In this document: piece by piece, positions 1 to 6,423 of the stretch
How positions within the stretch are numbered: the stretch's first letter is position 1
How the letters are laid out: every line of letters begins with the position of its first letter
DNA from: an uncultured Ruminococcus sp.
GTDB taxonomy: Bacteria > Bacillota > Clostridia > Oscillospirales > Acutalibacteraceae
Direction of reading: 5' to 3'
Length of the DNA stretch: 16,475 nucleotides
Assembly: GCA_902773045.1 (NCBI GenBank)
Contig: CACYDE010000337.1
Span: 1 to 16,475 of the forward strand
Program-made: the position numbers and the translations under genes
Notes under the pieces: generated by a model
Seen by the model: the letters and a program-made list of their open reading frames with translations, nothing else
Told to the model about the DNA's origin: nothing
Database searches by the model: none

Positions 1-44
1 CGTTAGTATTCCTGCAAAAATTTGCCTTGTTCAGAACAAATTAT

Positions 45-116
45 CCTAAGCATAAATTGAAAATTTATTTCTTCACAGTTCCTAAGCATAAATTGAAAAT
101 TTATTTCTTCACAGTT
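45..116. repeat. Two tandem copies of a 36-bp repeat upstream of gltX
   Basis: Two identical 36-bp units lie head to tail at 45-80 and 81-116, and the first five bases (CCTAA) recur at 117-121. Each unit holds a 7-bp inverted repeat, ATAAATT-GAA-AATTTAT (52-68 and 88-104), able to form a short AT-only hairpin, and ends in CTTCACAGTT. The array stops about 10 bases before the gltX ribosome binding site, so it lies in the leader or promoter region. There is no spacer between copies, so it is not a CRISPR. Its function is unknown. Confidence 0.9.
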
Positions 117-141
117 CCTAAATCATGAGGAGATGTTAAAA

Positions 142-1602
142 ATGTCAGGAAAGGTGAGAACACGATATGCTCCGAGTCCTACAGGATTCATGCATGTTGG
201 AAATCTGAGAACCGCGCTTTATGAGTACCTTATCGCAAAATCACAGGGGGGTACTTTTGTTTTGAGAATAGAGGATACCGACCAGGAACGCTACGTTGAA
301 GGCGCTGTCGATGTGATTTACAATACATTAAAAACAGCCGGACTCAAACATGACGAGGGTCCGGACGTCGGAGGAGATTACGGCCCTTACGTTCAGAGTG
401 AACGAAAGGATATGTACAGACCGTTCGCGGAAAAACTGATCGAAGGCGGAAAAGCGTACAGGTGTTTCTGTTCAAAAGAAAGACTTGCGTCATTGAAAGA
501 AACGGAAGAATATGCTCAGGGCGGCTATGATCGTCACTGCAGAGATCTTCCCGAGGAGGAGATAGAACGCCTGCTCAAAGAGGGAGTTCCCTATGTAATC
601 AGACAAAAAATGCCGCTTGACGGTGAAACTACATTTACCGACGCCGTTTTCGGTGAAATTACCGCTCCGAACAGCGAACTTCAGGATCAGATACTGATAA
701 AAACAGACGGCTATCCGACATATAATTTTGCAAACGTTATCGATGATCATACTATGGGTATCACTCATGTAGTGAGAGGAAACGAGTATCTTTCTTCCAC
801 CCCTAAGTATAATCTTCTCTATGAAGCTTTCGGCTGGGAGATCCCGACCTATGTTCATCTTCCGCTCATCATGGGAAAGGACGAGGACGGAAATGTTTCA
901 AAGCTTTCAAAACGCCACGGTTCAACGGGATTTGAGGATCTTATCAAGGAAGGCTACCTCCCGGAAGCAATAATAAATTATATAGCTCTTCTGGGCTGGT
1001 GTCCCAAGGACAACAGAGAGGTTTTCACTCTTTCCGAACTTGAAGAGGTTTTTGACATCGCGGGAATAAGCAAGTCGCCGTCTGTTTTTGATTACGATAA
1101 GCTCGAATGGTTCAACGGGGAGTACATCAAGGCTATGAGCGTTGAAGAGTTTGAGAAGATCGCAAGACCGTATATATTGCAGGCGATAGGTGACAAGCCG
1201 CTGGATACTTTGAAGCTTGCCGCGATATTGCAGCAGAGAACGACCAAGCTTACTCAGATACCGTCTGTGATAGATTTCTTCGCAGAGCAGCCGGAATATT
1301 CGAAGGATATGTTCGTCAACAAGAAGAGTAAGACCAATCTTGAAAATGCCCCTGTAATGCTCAAGGCTGTTTACGAGGAACTTTCTGCGCTTGAAAGCTG
1401 GGATCACGACTCGATCCACGATTCCCTCATTAACCTTGCGCTGAAGCTTGAGGTCAAGAACGGAACTGTTATGTGGCCCGCAAGAATTTCGGTTTCGGGA
1501 AAAACCGTCACTCCCGGCGGCGCTGTTGAGATACTGGATATCCTCGGAAAAGAGGAATCGCTCGAAAGAATGAAAAAGGGTCTTGATTTGTTGGCGGAAT
1601 AA
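142..1602 (+). CDS. gltX: Glutamyl-tRNA synthetase (GluRS)
   Basis: This class I synthetase charges tRNA with glutamate in the cytoplasm. At 486 residues it is the usual bacterial length. The N-terminal Rossmann fold opens with YAPSPTGFMHVGN, where HVGN (18-21) is the HIGH motif. KLSKRH (254-259) is the KMSKS loop. A zinc site CxC-x18-YxxxC is visible at Cys108, Cys110, Tyr129 and Cys133. The C-terminal part is the helical anticodon-binding region. The start at 142 is preferred because AGGAG (128-132) sits 9 bases upstream; the in-frame ATG at 133 abuts that site and would not be used. It is followed after 25 bases by glnS. In most Firmicutes GluRS is non-discriminating and also makes Glu-tRNA(Gln) for the GatCAB route; with glnS present here, its specificity cannot be told from sequence alone. 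Confidence 0.97.
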   Translation: MSGKVRTRYAPSPTGFMHVGNLRTALYEYLIAKSQGGTFVLRIEDTDQERYVEGAVDVIYNTLKTAGLKHDEGPDVGGDYGPYVQSERKDMYRPFAEKLIEGGKAYRCFCSKERLASLKETEEYAQGGYDRHCRDLPEEEIERLLKEGVPYVIRQKMPLDGETTFTDAVFGEITAPNSELQDQILIKTDGYPTYNFANVIDDHTMGITHVVRGNEYLSSTPKYNLLYEAFGWEIPTYVHLPLIMGKDEDGNVSKLSKRHGSTGFEDLIKEGYLPEAIINYIALLGWCPKDNREVFTLSELEEVFDIAGISKSPSVFDYDKLEWFNGEYIKAMSVEEFEKIARPYILQAIGDKPLDTLKLAAILQQRTTKLTQIPSVIDFFAEQPEYSKDMFVNKKSKTNLENAPVMLKAVYEELSALESWDHDSIHDSLINLALKLEVKNGTVMWPARISVSGKTVTPGGAVEILDILGKEESLERMKKGLDLLAE

Positions 1603-1627
1603 TTTACAGGAATCAGAGGTAATAAAA

Positions 1628-3325
1628 ATGGCAGAAGAGATTTTAAAAACTTCGGAGGATAAAGTCGGCAACGCTAATTTTATCCATGATTTTATAGATG
1701 AGGATATCGCTCCGGGCGGACAGTTTGAGGGTATGACCGTTCACACACGTTTCCCTCCCGAGCCTAACGGATATCTTCACATCGGTCACGCAAAAGCAGT
1801 ATGCATAAACTTCGCAACTGCGGAAAAGTACAGCGGAATGTGTAATCTTCGAATGGACGATACAAATCCCACCAAAGAAGACGTTGAATATGTTGAAGCC
1901 ATCAAAGAAGATATCGCGTGGCTGGGCTTCACATGGGACGACCGTTTCTATTTTGCTTCCCAATATTTTGATAAAATGTACGAGTGCGCCGAGGAACTTA
2001 TAAAAAAAGGACTTGCTTACGTTTGTGAACTGACTCCCGAACAGATGAAAGAATTCAGAGGCGACCTTTCGACTCCTGCGAAAAGCCCGTTCAGAGATCG
2101 TCCCGCCGAAGAAAGCCTCGAACTTTTCAGACGCATGAAAGCAGGCGAGTTTGAAGACGGAAAGATGACTCTCCGCGCAAAGATCGATCTGACCTCGGGA
2201 AACTTCAATATGCGCGATCCGGTGCTTTACAGGATAAACCGGATCACTCATCACCGCACCGGAGATACATGGTGCATTTATCCTATGTATGACTTTGCGC
2301 ACCCGATCGAGGACGCGCTCGAAGGAGTCACTCACAGCCTTTGTTCTCTGGAATTCGAAGCGCACAGACCTCTTTATGATTGGGTGATAAATAACGTCAC
2401 GCTTCCGAGCAAACCTCGTCAGATAGAATTTGCCCGTCTCGGAATAAACAATACGGTCATGAGCAAAAGAAAGCTTCGTCAGCTCGTTGAAGACGGCTGC
2501 GTTGAAGGTTGGGACGATCCGAGAATGCCGACGCTTTGCGGTCTCAGAAGACGAGGATATACCCCTGCGTCGATCAGGAACTTCTGCGAAAGAATAGGAG
2601 TTTCCAAGTCTAATTCTACCGTTGATTATGCTTTCCTTGAACATTGTCTGCGTGAGGATCTGAATGAGACGGCTGAACGTACGATGGCTGTTATCAATCC
2701 CGTGAAGCTTGTTATAACGAATTATCCCGAAGGGAAGAGTGAGGAGTTTGAGATAGAAAACAACCCCAACCGCCCCGAGGACGGAACAAGAAAAATTACC
2801 TTTTCGAGAGAATGTTACATCGAAAAGGAAGATTATATGGACGAGCCGGTCAAGGGATATTTCAGAATGTTCCCGGGAAACGAGGTCAGACTGAAAACAA
2901 CATATATTGTGAAGTGTATAGGCTGTAAGCGTGACGAAAACGGTGAGCTTCTTGAGGTTTACGCCGAGTATGACCCCGAAACAAAGGGCGGAAACGCTCC
3001 GGACGGAAGAAAGATCAAGGGTACTATTCATTGGGTTGACGCGAACAACTGCGAAAATGCGGAGGTTCGCCTTTATGAGAATCTTTTCACCGATCCCGAG
3101 CCTGAATCCGGGGACAAGAACTTCATGGACTATGTTAATCCGAAGTCTCTCACCGTTCTTAAAAACTGCAAGGTAGAGAGATCTTTGAAGGCGCAGAAAG
3201 CTCCGAAAAGCTATCAGTTTATGCGCTTGGGTTATTTCTGCATAGATAATAAGGATTCCACGGAAGAAAATCTTGTTTTCAACAGAAGCGTTTCTCTTAA
3301 AGACGGATTCAAAAAGAAAAAGTGA
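1628..3325 (+). CDS. glnS: Glutaminyl-tRNA synthetase (GlnRS)
   Basis: This enzyme charges tRNA(Gln) directly with glutamine. It has 565 residues, close to the E. coli enzyme. HIGH is intact at 51-54 within PPEPNGYLHIGHAK, and VMSKR (277-281) is the KMSKS loop. The catalytic domain is followed by the C-terminal beta-barrel anticodon-binding region that separates GlnRS from bacterial GluRS. The start at 1628 follows AGAGG (1615-1619) with 8 bases of spacing; in-frame starts further upstream overlap gltX and lack a ribosome binding site. GlnRS is patchy in Firmicutes and is generally regarded as acquired by lateral transfer, since most members use GatCAB transamidation. The tandem with gltX suggests co-expression. 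No terminator is seen before the sigma factor gene 39 bases downstream. Confidence 0.97.
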   Translation: MAEEILKTSEDKVGNANFIHDFIDEDIAPGGQFEGMTVHTRFPPEPNGYLHIGHAKAVCINFATAEKYSGMCNLRMDDTNPTKEDVEYVEAIKEDIAWLGFTWDDRFYFASQYFDKMYECAEELIKKGLAYVCELTPEQMKEFRGDLSTPAKSPFRDRPAEESLELFRRMKAGEFEDGKMTLRAKIDLTSGNFNMRDPVLYRINRITHHRTGDTWCIYPMYDFAHPIEDALEGVTHSLCSLEFEAHRPLYDWVINNVTLPSKPRQIEFARLGINNTVMSKRKLRQLVEDGCVEGWDDPRMPTLCGLRRRGYTPASIRNFCERIGVSKSNSTVDYAFLEHCLREDLNETAERTMAVINPVKLVITNYPEGKSEEFEIENNPNRPEDGTRKITFSRECYIEKEDYMDEPVKGYFRMFPGNEVRLKTTYIVKCIGCKRDENGELLEVYAEYDPETKGGNAPDGRKIKGTIHWVDANNCENAEVRLYENLFTDPEPESGDKNFMDYVNPKSLTVLKNCKVERSLKAQKAPKSYQFMRLGYFCIDNKDSTEENLVFNRSVSLKDGFKKKK

Positions 3326-3364
3326 TTTGATGTGTTTTAATGTCTGCAGGAAGGGTGATGAAAA

Positions 3365-3865
3365 GTGCCTGATGGGGATTTCGAACTTATTTACAGAAAA
3401 TACTACCGGCGTGTTTATTTGTTCCTTCTGAAGCTGTGCGGAAATCATGAGCTTTCCGAAGACCTGACTCAGGAAACTTTCTATCAGGCATTTCTCTCTA
3501 TTCATCGCTTTAAAGGTCGGAGTGATGTTTTCACTTTTATTGCTGCGATAGCTAAGCACACCTATCTGAAGTATCTCAGAAAAAACAGAAATTCTGTTTG
3601 TGAAGCGTATATCGGCGAACTGAGAAGCGACTTCTCCGATCCCGAATATATTTATGAAAAGTCGGTTGAAAAAATGAATATACGAGATCTCGTTGAAAAG
3701 CTTCCCGAGCGTTACAGAGATGTTATACTTTTCAGAGTATACGCCGAAATGACGTTCGGACAGATCGCCGAAGCAATGGGGATAACGGAAAATTCCGCAA
3801 AAGTCATTTTTTTCAGGGCAAAAAAGAAATTAACGGAGGATCTAAAAAATGGAGATTACTTGTGA
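3365..3865 (+). CDS. ECF-type RNA polymerase sigma factor
   Basis: This is a 166-residue sigma-70 family protein of the extracytoplasmic-function group, with only regions 2 and 4. Region 2 covers about residues 6-75 (FELIYRKYYRRVYLFLLKL, then the ELSEDLTQETFYQAF core-binding helix and a region 2.4-like stretch around FTFIAAIAKHTYLKYLRK). Region 4 covers about 110-160 (LPERYRDVILFRVYAEMTFGQIAEAMG with a helix-turn-helix). The start is a GTG 9 bases after AGGAAGGG (3348-3355); the closer ATG at 3358 is out of frame and reaches a stop after four codons. The gene overlaps its likely anti-sigma factor by 17 bases, which points to translational coupling. It probably shares a transcript with gltX and glnS, or has its own promoter inside glnS. 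Its regulon cannot be inferred from the window. Confidence 0.93.
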   Translation: MPDGDFELIYRKYYRRVYLFLLKLCGNHELSEDLTQETFYQAFLSIHRFKGRSDVFTFIAAIAKHTYLKYLRKNRNSVCEAYIGELRSDFSDPEYIYEKSVEKMNIRDLVEKLPERYRDVILFRVYAEMTFGQIAEAMGITENSAKVIFFRAKKKLTEDLKNGDYL

Positions 3866-4217
3866 TATTGCTATGGATCTGGTGGATATCTATTCAAGCT
3901 CAATGGCAAGCCCCGACACTGTTAAGGCAGTCAGGGAACATTTAAGGACCTGCCGAAGCTGCCGTGATTTTTACAGTGAATATAAAGCCAACTTAGCCGA
4001 AGAGAAGAAAAAAGAGGAGAAAAATAACAGGACTTTTAGAACCGAATCAAGCCCGTACGTTTCCGAGGAGATCATCAGCGAGAGTGTGAAACGACTGTCG
4101 AAGAAACTTCGGACGAGAAGAATAGTATCCAATGTTGTGAGTATATTTTCAGTTATAGTGGGATTTATCGTTCTTGCGAAAGATATTTTTGATCTTATTG
4201 ATGAAAAGGACAAGTGA
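3849..4217 (+). CDS. Zinc-finger (ZAS-type) membrane anti-sigma factor
   Basis: This 122-residue protein is the likely partner that holds the upstream sigma factor inactive. The N-terminal cytoplasmic part has the zinc-associated anti-sigma signature His31-x3-Cys35-x2-Cys38, with an upstream Cys5. A charged linker (about 45-90, rich in Lys/Glu) leads to one hydrophobic segment at about 92-110 (IVSNVVSIFSVIVGFIVLA), read as a single transmembrane helix. Only about 12 residues follow it, so there is almost no outer domain to sense a signal. GGAGG (3835-3839) lies 9 bases before the ATG, inside the end of the sigma gene. Overlap with the sigma gene supports a stoichiometric pair. The family call rests on the zinc motif and the context; overall similarity to named members was not tested. 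Confidence 0.88.
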   Translation: MEITCDIAMDLVDIYSSSMASPDTVKAVREHLRTCRSCRDFYSEYKANLAEEKKKEEKNNRTFRTESSPYVSEEIISESVKRLSKKLRTRRIVSNVVSIFSVIVGFIVLAKDIFDLIDEKDK

Positions 4218-4223
4218 CGAAAA

Positions 4224-4685
4224 TTGAAAAAAGTATTATATACGGGGTTCAAAGGAAACTGCAACACTTCTTTTCTTCTCGTCAGTAAATTTGACGGTGA
4301 TAAAGCCTTTATTACAAATACTTTTGCCGGGATAGAAAGAGATATTGCCGCAATCAAGGAAACTTATGATGAAGTCATAATGTTCGGACTTGACAGAAAT
4401 CTGAAAGATTCAATACGATTTGAAACTGCGGCAAAGCGTGACGGCAGCATCATGAGAAGCGATCTTGATTTTTCTTTTTTCAGAGAAAATGCCGAACGGT
4501 TGGGCATAGAATATTCTGTGTCGGATAAACCGGGATTGTATCTGTGCAATTACGCGTATTACAGTATGCTGGAGAAAAACCAATGTCATGTGATTTTTAT
4601 CCATATTCCGGGTCTCAAGAATATGACCGATGAGTTTGGTTTAAAGCTTGAAGAAGCGTTTGGCTGTAATACCGATATACGATAA
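4224..4685 (+). CDS. Small pyroglutamyl-peptidase I-like (C15 family) protein
   Basis: This 153-residue protein resembles a shortened pyrrolidone carboxypeptidase, an intracellular cysteine peptidase that removes N-terminal pyroglutamate; classical members have about 200-220 residues. The N-terminal strand YTGFKGN matches the family's TGF start. FGLDRNLKDSIRFETAAKRDG carries the R-x(8)-E pattern with Glu67 in the catalytic-Glu position. LYLCNYAYY places Cys108 as nucleophile, matching the family CNHVFY motif, and FIHIPG places His127. All three catalytic residues therefore appear present although the chain is shorter. The start is TTG, 6 bases after the anti-sigma stop, with a distant AAGGA (4206-4210). 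It is the last gene before a strong terminator. Enzyme activity and substrate are inferences; it could be a divergent, non-peptidase member. Confidence 0.66.
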   Translation: MKKVLYTGFKGNCNTSFLLVSKFDGDKAFITNTFAGIERDIAAIKETYDEVIMFGLDRNLKDSIRFETAAKRDGSIMRSDLDFSFFRENAERLGIEYSVSDKPGLYLCNYAYYSMLEKNQCHVIFIHIPGLKNMTDEFGLKLEEAFGCNTDIR

Positions 4686-4790
4686 ATTCACAGACAATAA
4701 ATTCCGGGTATCAGCGTCATCTTTCGATTCCTTGATCTCAGGCGTTTTCCGGTCTCGGCTTTATCAACTTCCGAGAACAGCATAAAAATA

Positions 4791-4832
4791 AAAAATCCAT
4801 GGTTATTCCGATTGTAATAACCATGGATTTTT
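4791..4832. terminator. Bidirectional intrinsic terminator between convergent genes
   Basis: The arms are a perfect 17-bp inverted repeat (4791-4807 and 4816-4832, core ATCCATGGTTATT) with an 8-base loop. The arms end in A5 and T5 and are flanked by more A/T on both sides, so the hairpin can end transcription in both directions. It serves the sigma-factor operon on the plus strand and the 4848-5672 gene on the minus strand. The only other structure in the 4686-4790 gap is a weak 6-bp inverted repeat (TCTCGG/CCGAGA, 4753-4776). Confidence 0.92.
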
Positions 4833-4847
4833 ATTTTCGGGCAGCAA

Positions 4848-5672
4848 TTAAATTCTGCCCTCGCTGTAGGCTTTCTGATTTTCAATGCTCTGAGCCATCA
4901 TTTTTTGCATAAATGTCTGCTTTTTCTTCTTTGCGGGTTTAACCTTTTTTCCTCTGTATTTTTCTGCGGCGCTCCATGCCTTTTGAAGCTCCTCCGACAT
5001 TTCCTTTCGGATAGCCTCCTTCTGGCTCTCGTCGGTTATCGAATTGAGGATAACAATAGTTATCAGCGGTCTTGTGTCAATATCTCCGTAGGAGTACTGA
5101 GCGGAAAGAATGTCGGAAAGCTTGTCGATACGGTCTGTATCTCCGCTATTCATGAGTTCAAGAACCTTCGGAACAATTGAAGCTCTTGTGAAAGTAACTG
5201 CTCTGAACTGTTCGTAGCCGTCCTCCTCTTCTCTGATCTCATCTTTCAGCTCGGGAAAAACGGAAATAAGTCTTTTTGAGAAGAAAACAGGATCTCCGTT
5301 TCCGTCTTCACCGCTTTTCTTTTTCTTTCTCTGCTGTTTGGTTTTCTGAACAAATTTTGTGACGGAAACGCTTTCGGCAAAATCGTTTCCGATTGATTCG
5401 GCTTCACGTTCGGAATCTGTTGCGGGATCAAACATCCATGTTCCCATGGTTTTCCATTCGTTGTCCGGACCGTCGGGAGTCATTGAGCATGCTCTCATGA
5501 TCATGTGTTTTTTTTCTTTGTTGTATATAATTGAGTAAGCTGCCGATTCGCTTGTATAAAGTGTTGCGAGTTCTTTTGAATCCGAACCCGAAACATTTTG
5601 TCTTGTGAAGCCCTGTTCGGAAAGAACGGCTTCAACCTTTTTGTTTACTATTTCAAAAGCCTTGTTTACCAT
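4848..5672 (-). CDS. Conserved-looking hypothetical protein, lysine-rich C-terminus
   Basis: I do not recognise a named family. The protein has 274 residues. The first 100 or so read as a mixed alpha/beta domain (starts MVNKAFEIVNKKVEAVLSEQ, then ATLYTSESAAYSIIYN and KKHMIMRACSMTPDGPDNEW). A very basic stretch (KTKQQRKKKKSGEDGNGD) links to a second, mainly helical domain. The tail is again basic (GKKVKPAKKKKQTFMQKMM). No signal peptide or membrane segment is seen, so it should be cytoplasmic; the basic patches could bind nucleic acid or ribosomes, but that is a guess. The start at 5672 follows AGGAA about 10 bases upstream; a longer reading to 5714 adds 14 residues with no ribosome binding site. 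A good promoter lies at 5730-5758. It is a single-gene unit converging on the shared terminator. Confidence 0.8.
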   Translation of the reverse strand: MVNKAFEIVNKKVEAVLSEQGFTRQNVSGSDSKELATLYTSESAAYSIIYNKEKKHMIMRACSMTPDGPDNEWKTMGTWMFDPATDSEREAESIGNDFAESVSVTKFVQKTKQQRKKKKSGEDGNGDPVFFSKRLISVFPELKDEIREEEDGYEQFRAVTFTRASIVPKVLELMNSGDTDRIDKLSDILSAQYSYGDIDTRPLITIVILNSITDESQKEAIRKEMSEELQKAWSAAEKYRGKKVKPAKKKKQTFMQKMMAQSIENQKAYSEGRI

Positions 5673-5729
5673 GATAACAGTATTCCTTTCTTTTCTTTGA
5701 TAGATAGAGGACAATACAAACTATATTCA

Positions 5730-5758
5730 ATTATAACCGAAAAAAGCTTGTTTGTCAC
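5730..5758 (-). promoter_or_regulatory. Sigma-A-type promoter for the 4848-5672 gene
   Basis: On the minus strand a -35 box GTGACA (5753-5758) and a perfect -10 box TATAAT (5730-5735) are 17 bases apart. The start point would fall near 5723, giving a leader of about 50 bases. Confidence 0.75.
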
Positions 5759-5924
5759 TACTTTTTTCTTTTGAGAGTTAAAATTTTTCGTCGGAGCATT
5801 TTGGATAATAATTATTGTTTTGCAAATATGTTGAAAAAGTAATTTTTTGAATGATATGTCCGATGTTGGAATAGAGTTATTAAGGGGAATATTGAAAGGG
5901 CGGAGAAAAAAATTCGGATAACTA

Positions 5925-5953
5925 TTGAAGTGGAGTTTTGATTATGGTAAAAT
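5925..5953 (+). promoter_or_regulatory. Candidate extended -10 promoter upstream of murI
   Basis: TTGAAG (5925-5930), 17 bases, then TAAAAT (5948-5953) preceded by TGG gives an extended -10 arrangement on the plus strand. If used for murI, the transcript would have a leader of more than 450 bases holding the whole tandem array at 6147-6403. It may instead make a separate short RNA. Confidence 0.5.
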
Positions 5954-6070
5954 AAGATATTGTAATGTGATCGTGAAGATGAATACAGCAGGCAATGATG
6001 TCATGATTTCATTTGTTTTCACCGAATCTCGGGAAACTTTTCGAAAATGACAACAATATTATCTATATTG

Positions 6071-6106
6071 CAAATTAAAGCTTGTTATCAAATTAAAGCT
6101 TGTTAT
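6071..6106. repeat. 18-bp tandem duplication
   Basis: The 18-base unit CAAATTAAAGCTTGTTAT occurs twice without a gap (6071-6088 and 6089-6106). The second copy runs into GATC, creating TGT-TATGAT (6101-6109), an extended -10-like box that could be a second promoter for the murI operon. Confidence 0.85.
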
Positions 6107-6146
6107 GATCTAACCGTAAAAAAATTATTATCGGTCGGGTACCGGA

Positions 6147-6403
6147 AGTAATGTAACAAGTAAACTGTCTTCACGTGTAAAAAAGTAATGTAACAAGAAA
6201 ACCGGCTTCACGTGTAAAAAAGTAATGTAACAAGAAAACCGGCTTCACGTGTAAAAAAAGTAATGTAACAAGAAAACCGGCTTCACGTGTAAAAAAAGTA
6301 ATGTAACAAGAAAACCGGCTTCACGTGTAAAAAAGTAATGTAACAAGAAAACCGGCTTCACGTGTTAAAAAAGTAATGTAACAAGAAAACCGGCTTCACG
6401 TGT
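6147..6403 (+). repeat. Seven-copy tandem array, 32-bp core, 37-38 bp period
   Basis: Cores start at 6147, 6184, 6221, 6259, 6297, 6334 and 6372. Each is AGTAATGTAACAAG, then a middle segment, then CTTCACGTGT. Cores 2-7 are identical over all 32 bases; core 1 differs at three positions in the middle. Linkers are 5 or 6 bases, all A except the one before core 7, which begins with T; a T also follows core 7. The last copy leads directly into the murI ribosome binding site (AGGAGG at 6411). Each core has the palindrome CACGTG and a start-stop ATGTAA. The array carries no spacers and encodes no plausible peptide. Core 1 is preceded by TCGGTCGGGT (6131-6140), shared with a related element at the window end. 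Confidence 0.95.
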
Positions 6404-6423
6404 TAAAAAAAGGAGGGGTTGGT

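Larger units (their letters stand above)
5759..6130. other. AT-rich intergenic region with little visible content
   Basis: This is most of the 751-bp gap between the divergent 4848-5672 gene and murI. I see no open reading frame with a ribosome binding site, no tRNA or rRNA, and no T-box or riboswitch core. What can be supported is a plus-strand promoter candidate (5925-5953) and an 18-bp tandem duplication (6071-6106), both listed separately. An unrecognised small RNA cannot be excluded. Confidence 0.6.

Noticed and set aside
1643..3559. Long minus-strand reading frame opposite glnS
   Set aside because: It overlaps glnS and the sigma-factor start completely, has no ribosome binding site and shows no domain; it is a codon-bias shadow of a well-supported gene.
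6131..6146. T-box leader for the murI-argS operon, from GGTCGGGTACCGG
   Set aside because: It only loosely resembles the T-box core AGGGTGGTACCGCG, lacks the rest of the antiterminator and any terminator hairpin, and the same TCGGTCGGGT recurs in the unrelated element at the window end.
6147..6403. Repeat array as a CRISPR
   Set aside because: Units are direct tandem copies separated only by 5-6 bases, almost all A; there are no unique spacers and no cas genes nearby. The same holds for the two 36-bp copies at 45-116.
6400..6423. Longer MurI starting at the GTG at 6400
   Set aside because: This start lies inside the last repeat unit, and the strong AGGAGG at 6411-6416 is downstream of it and well placed for the GTG at 6424.
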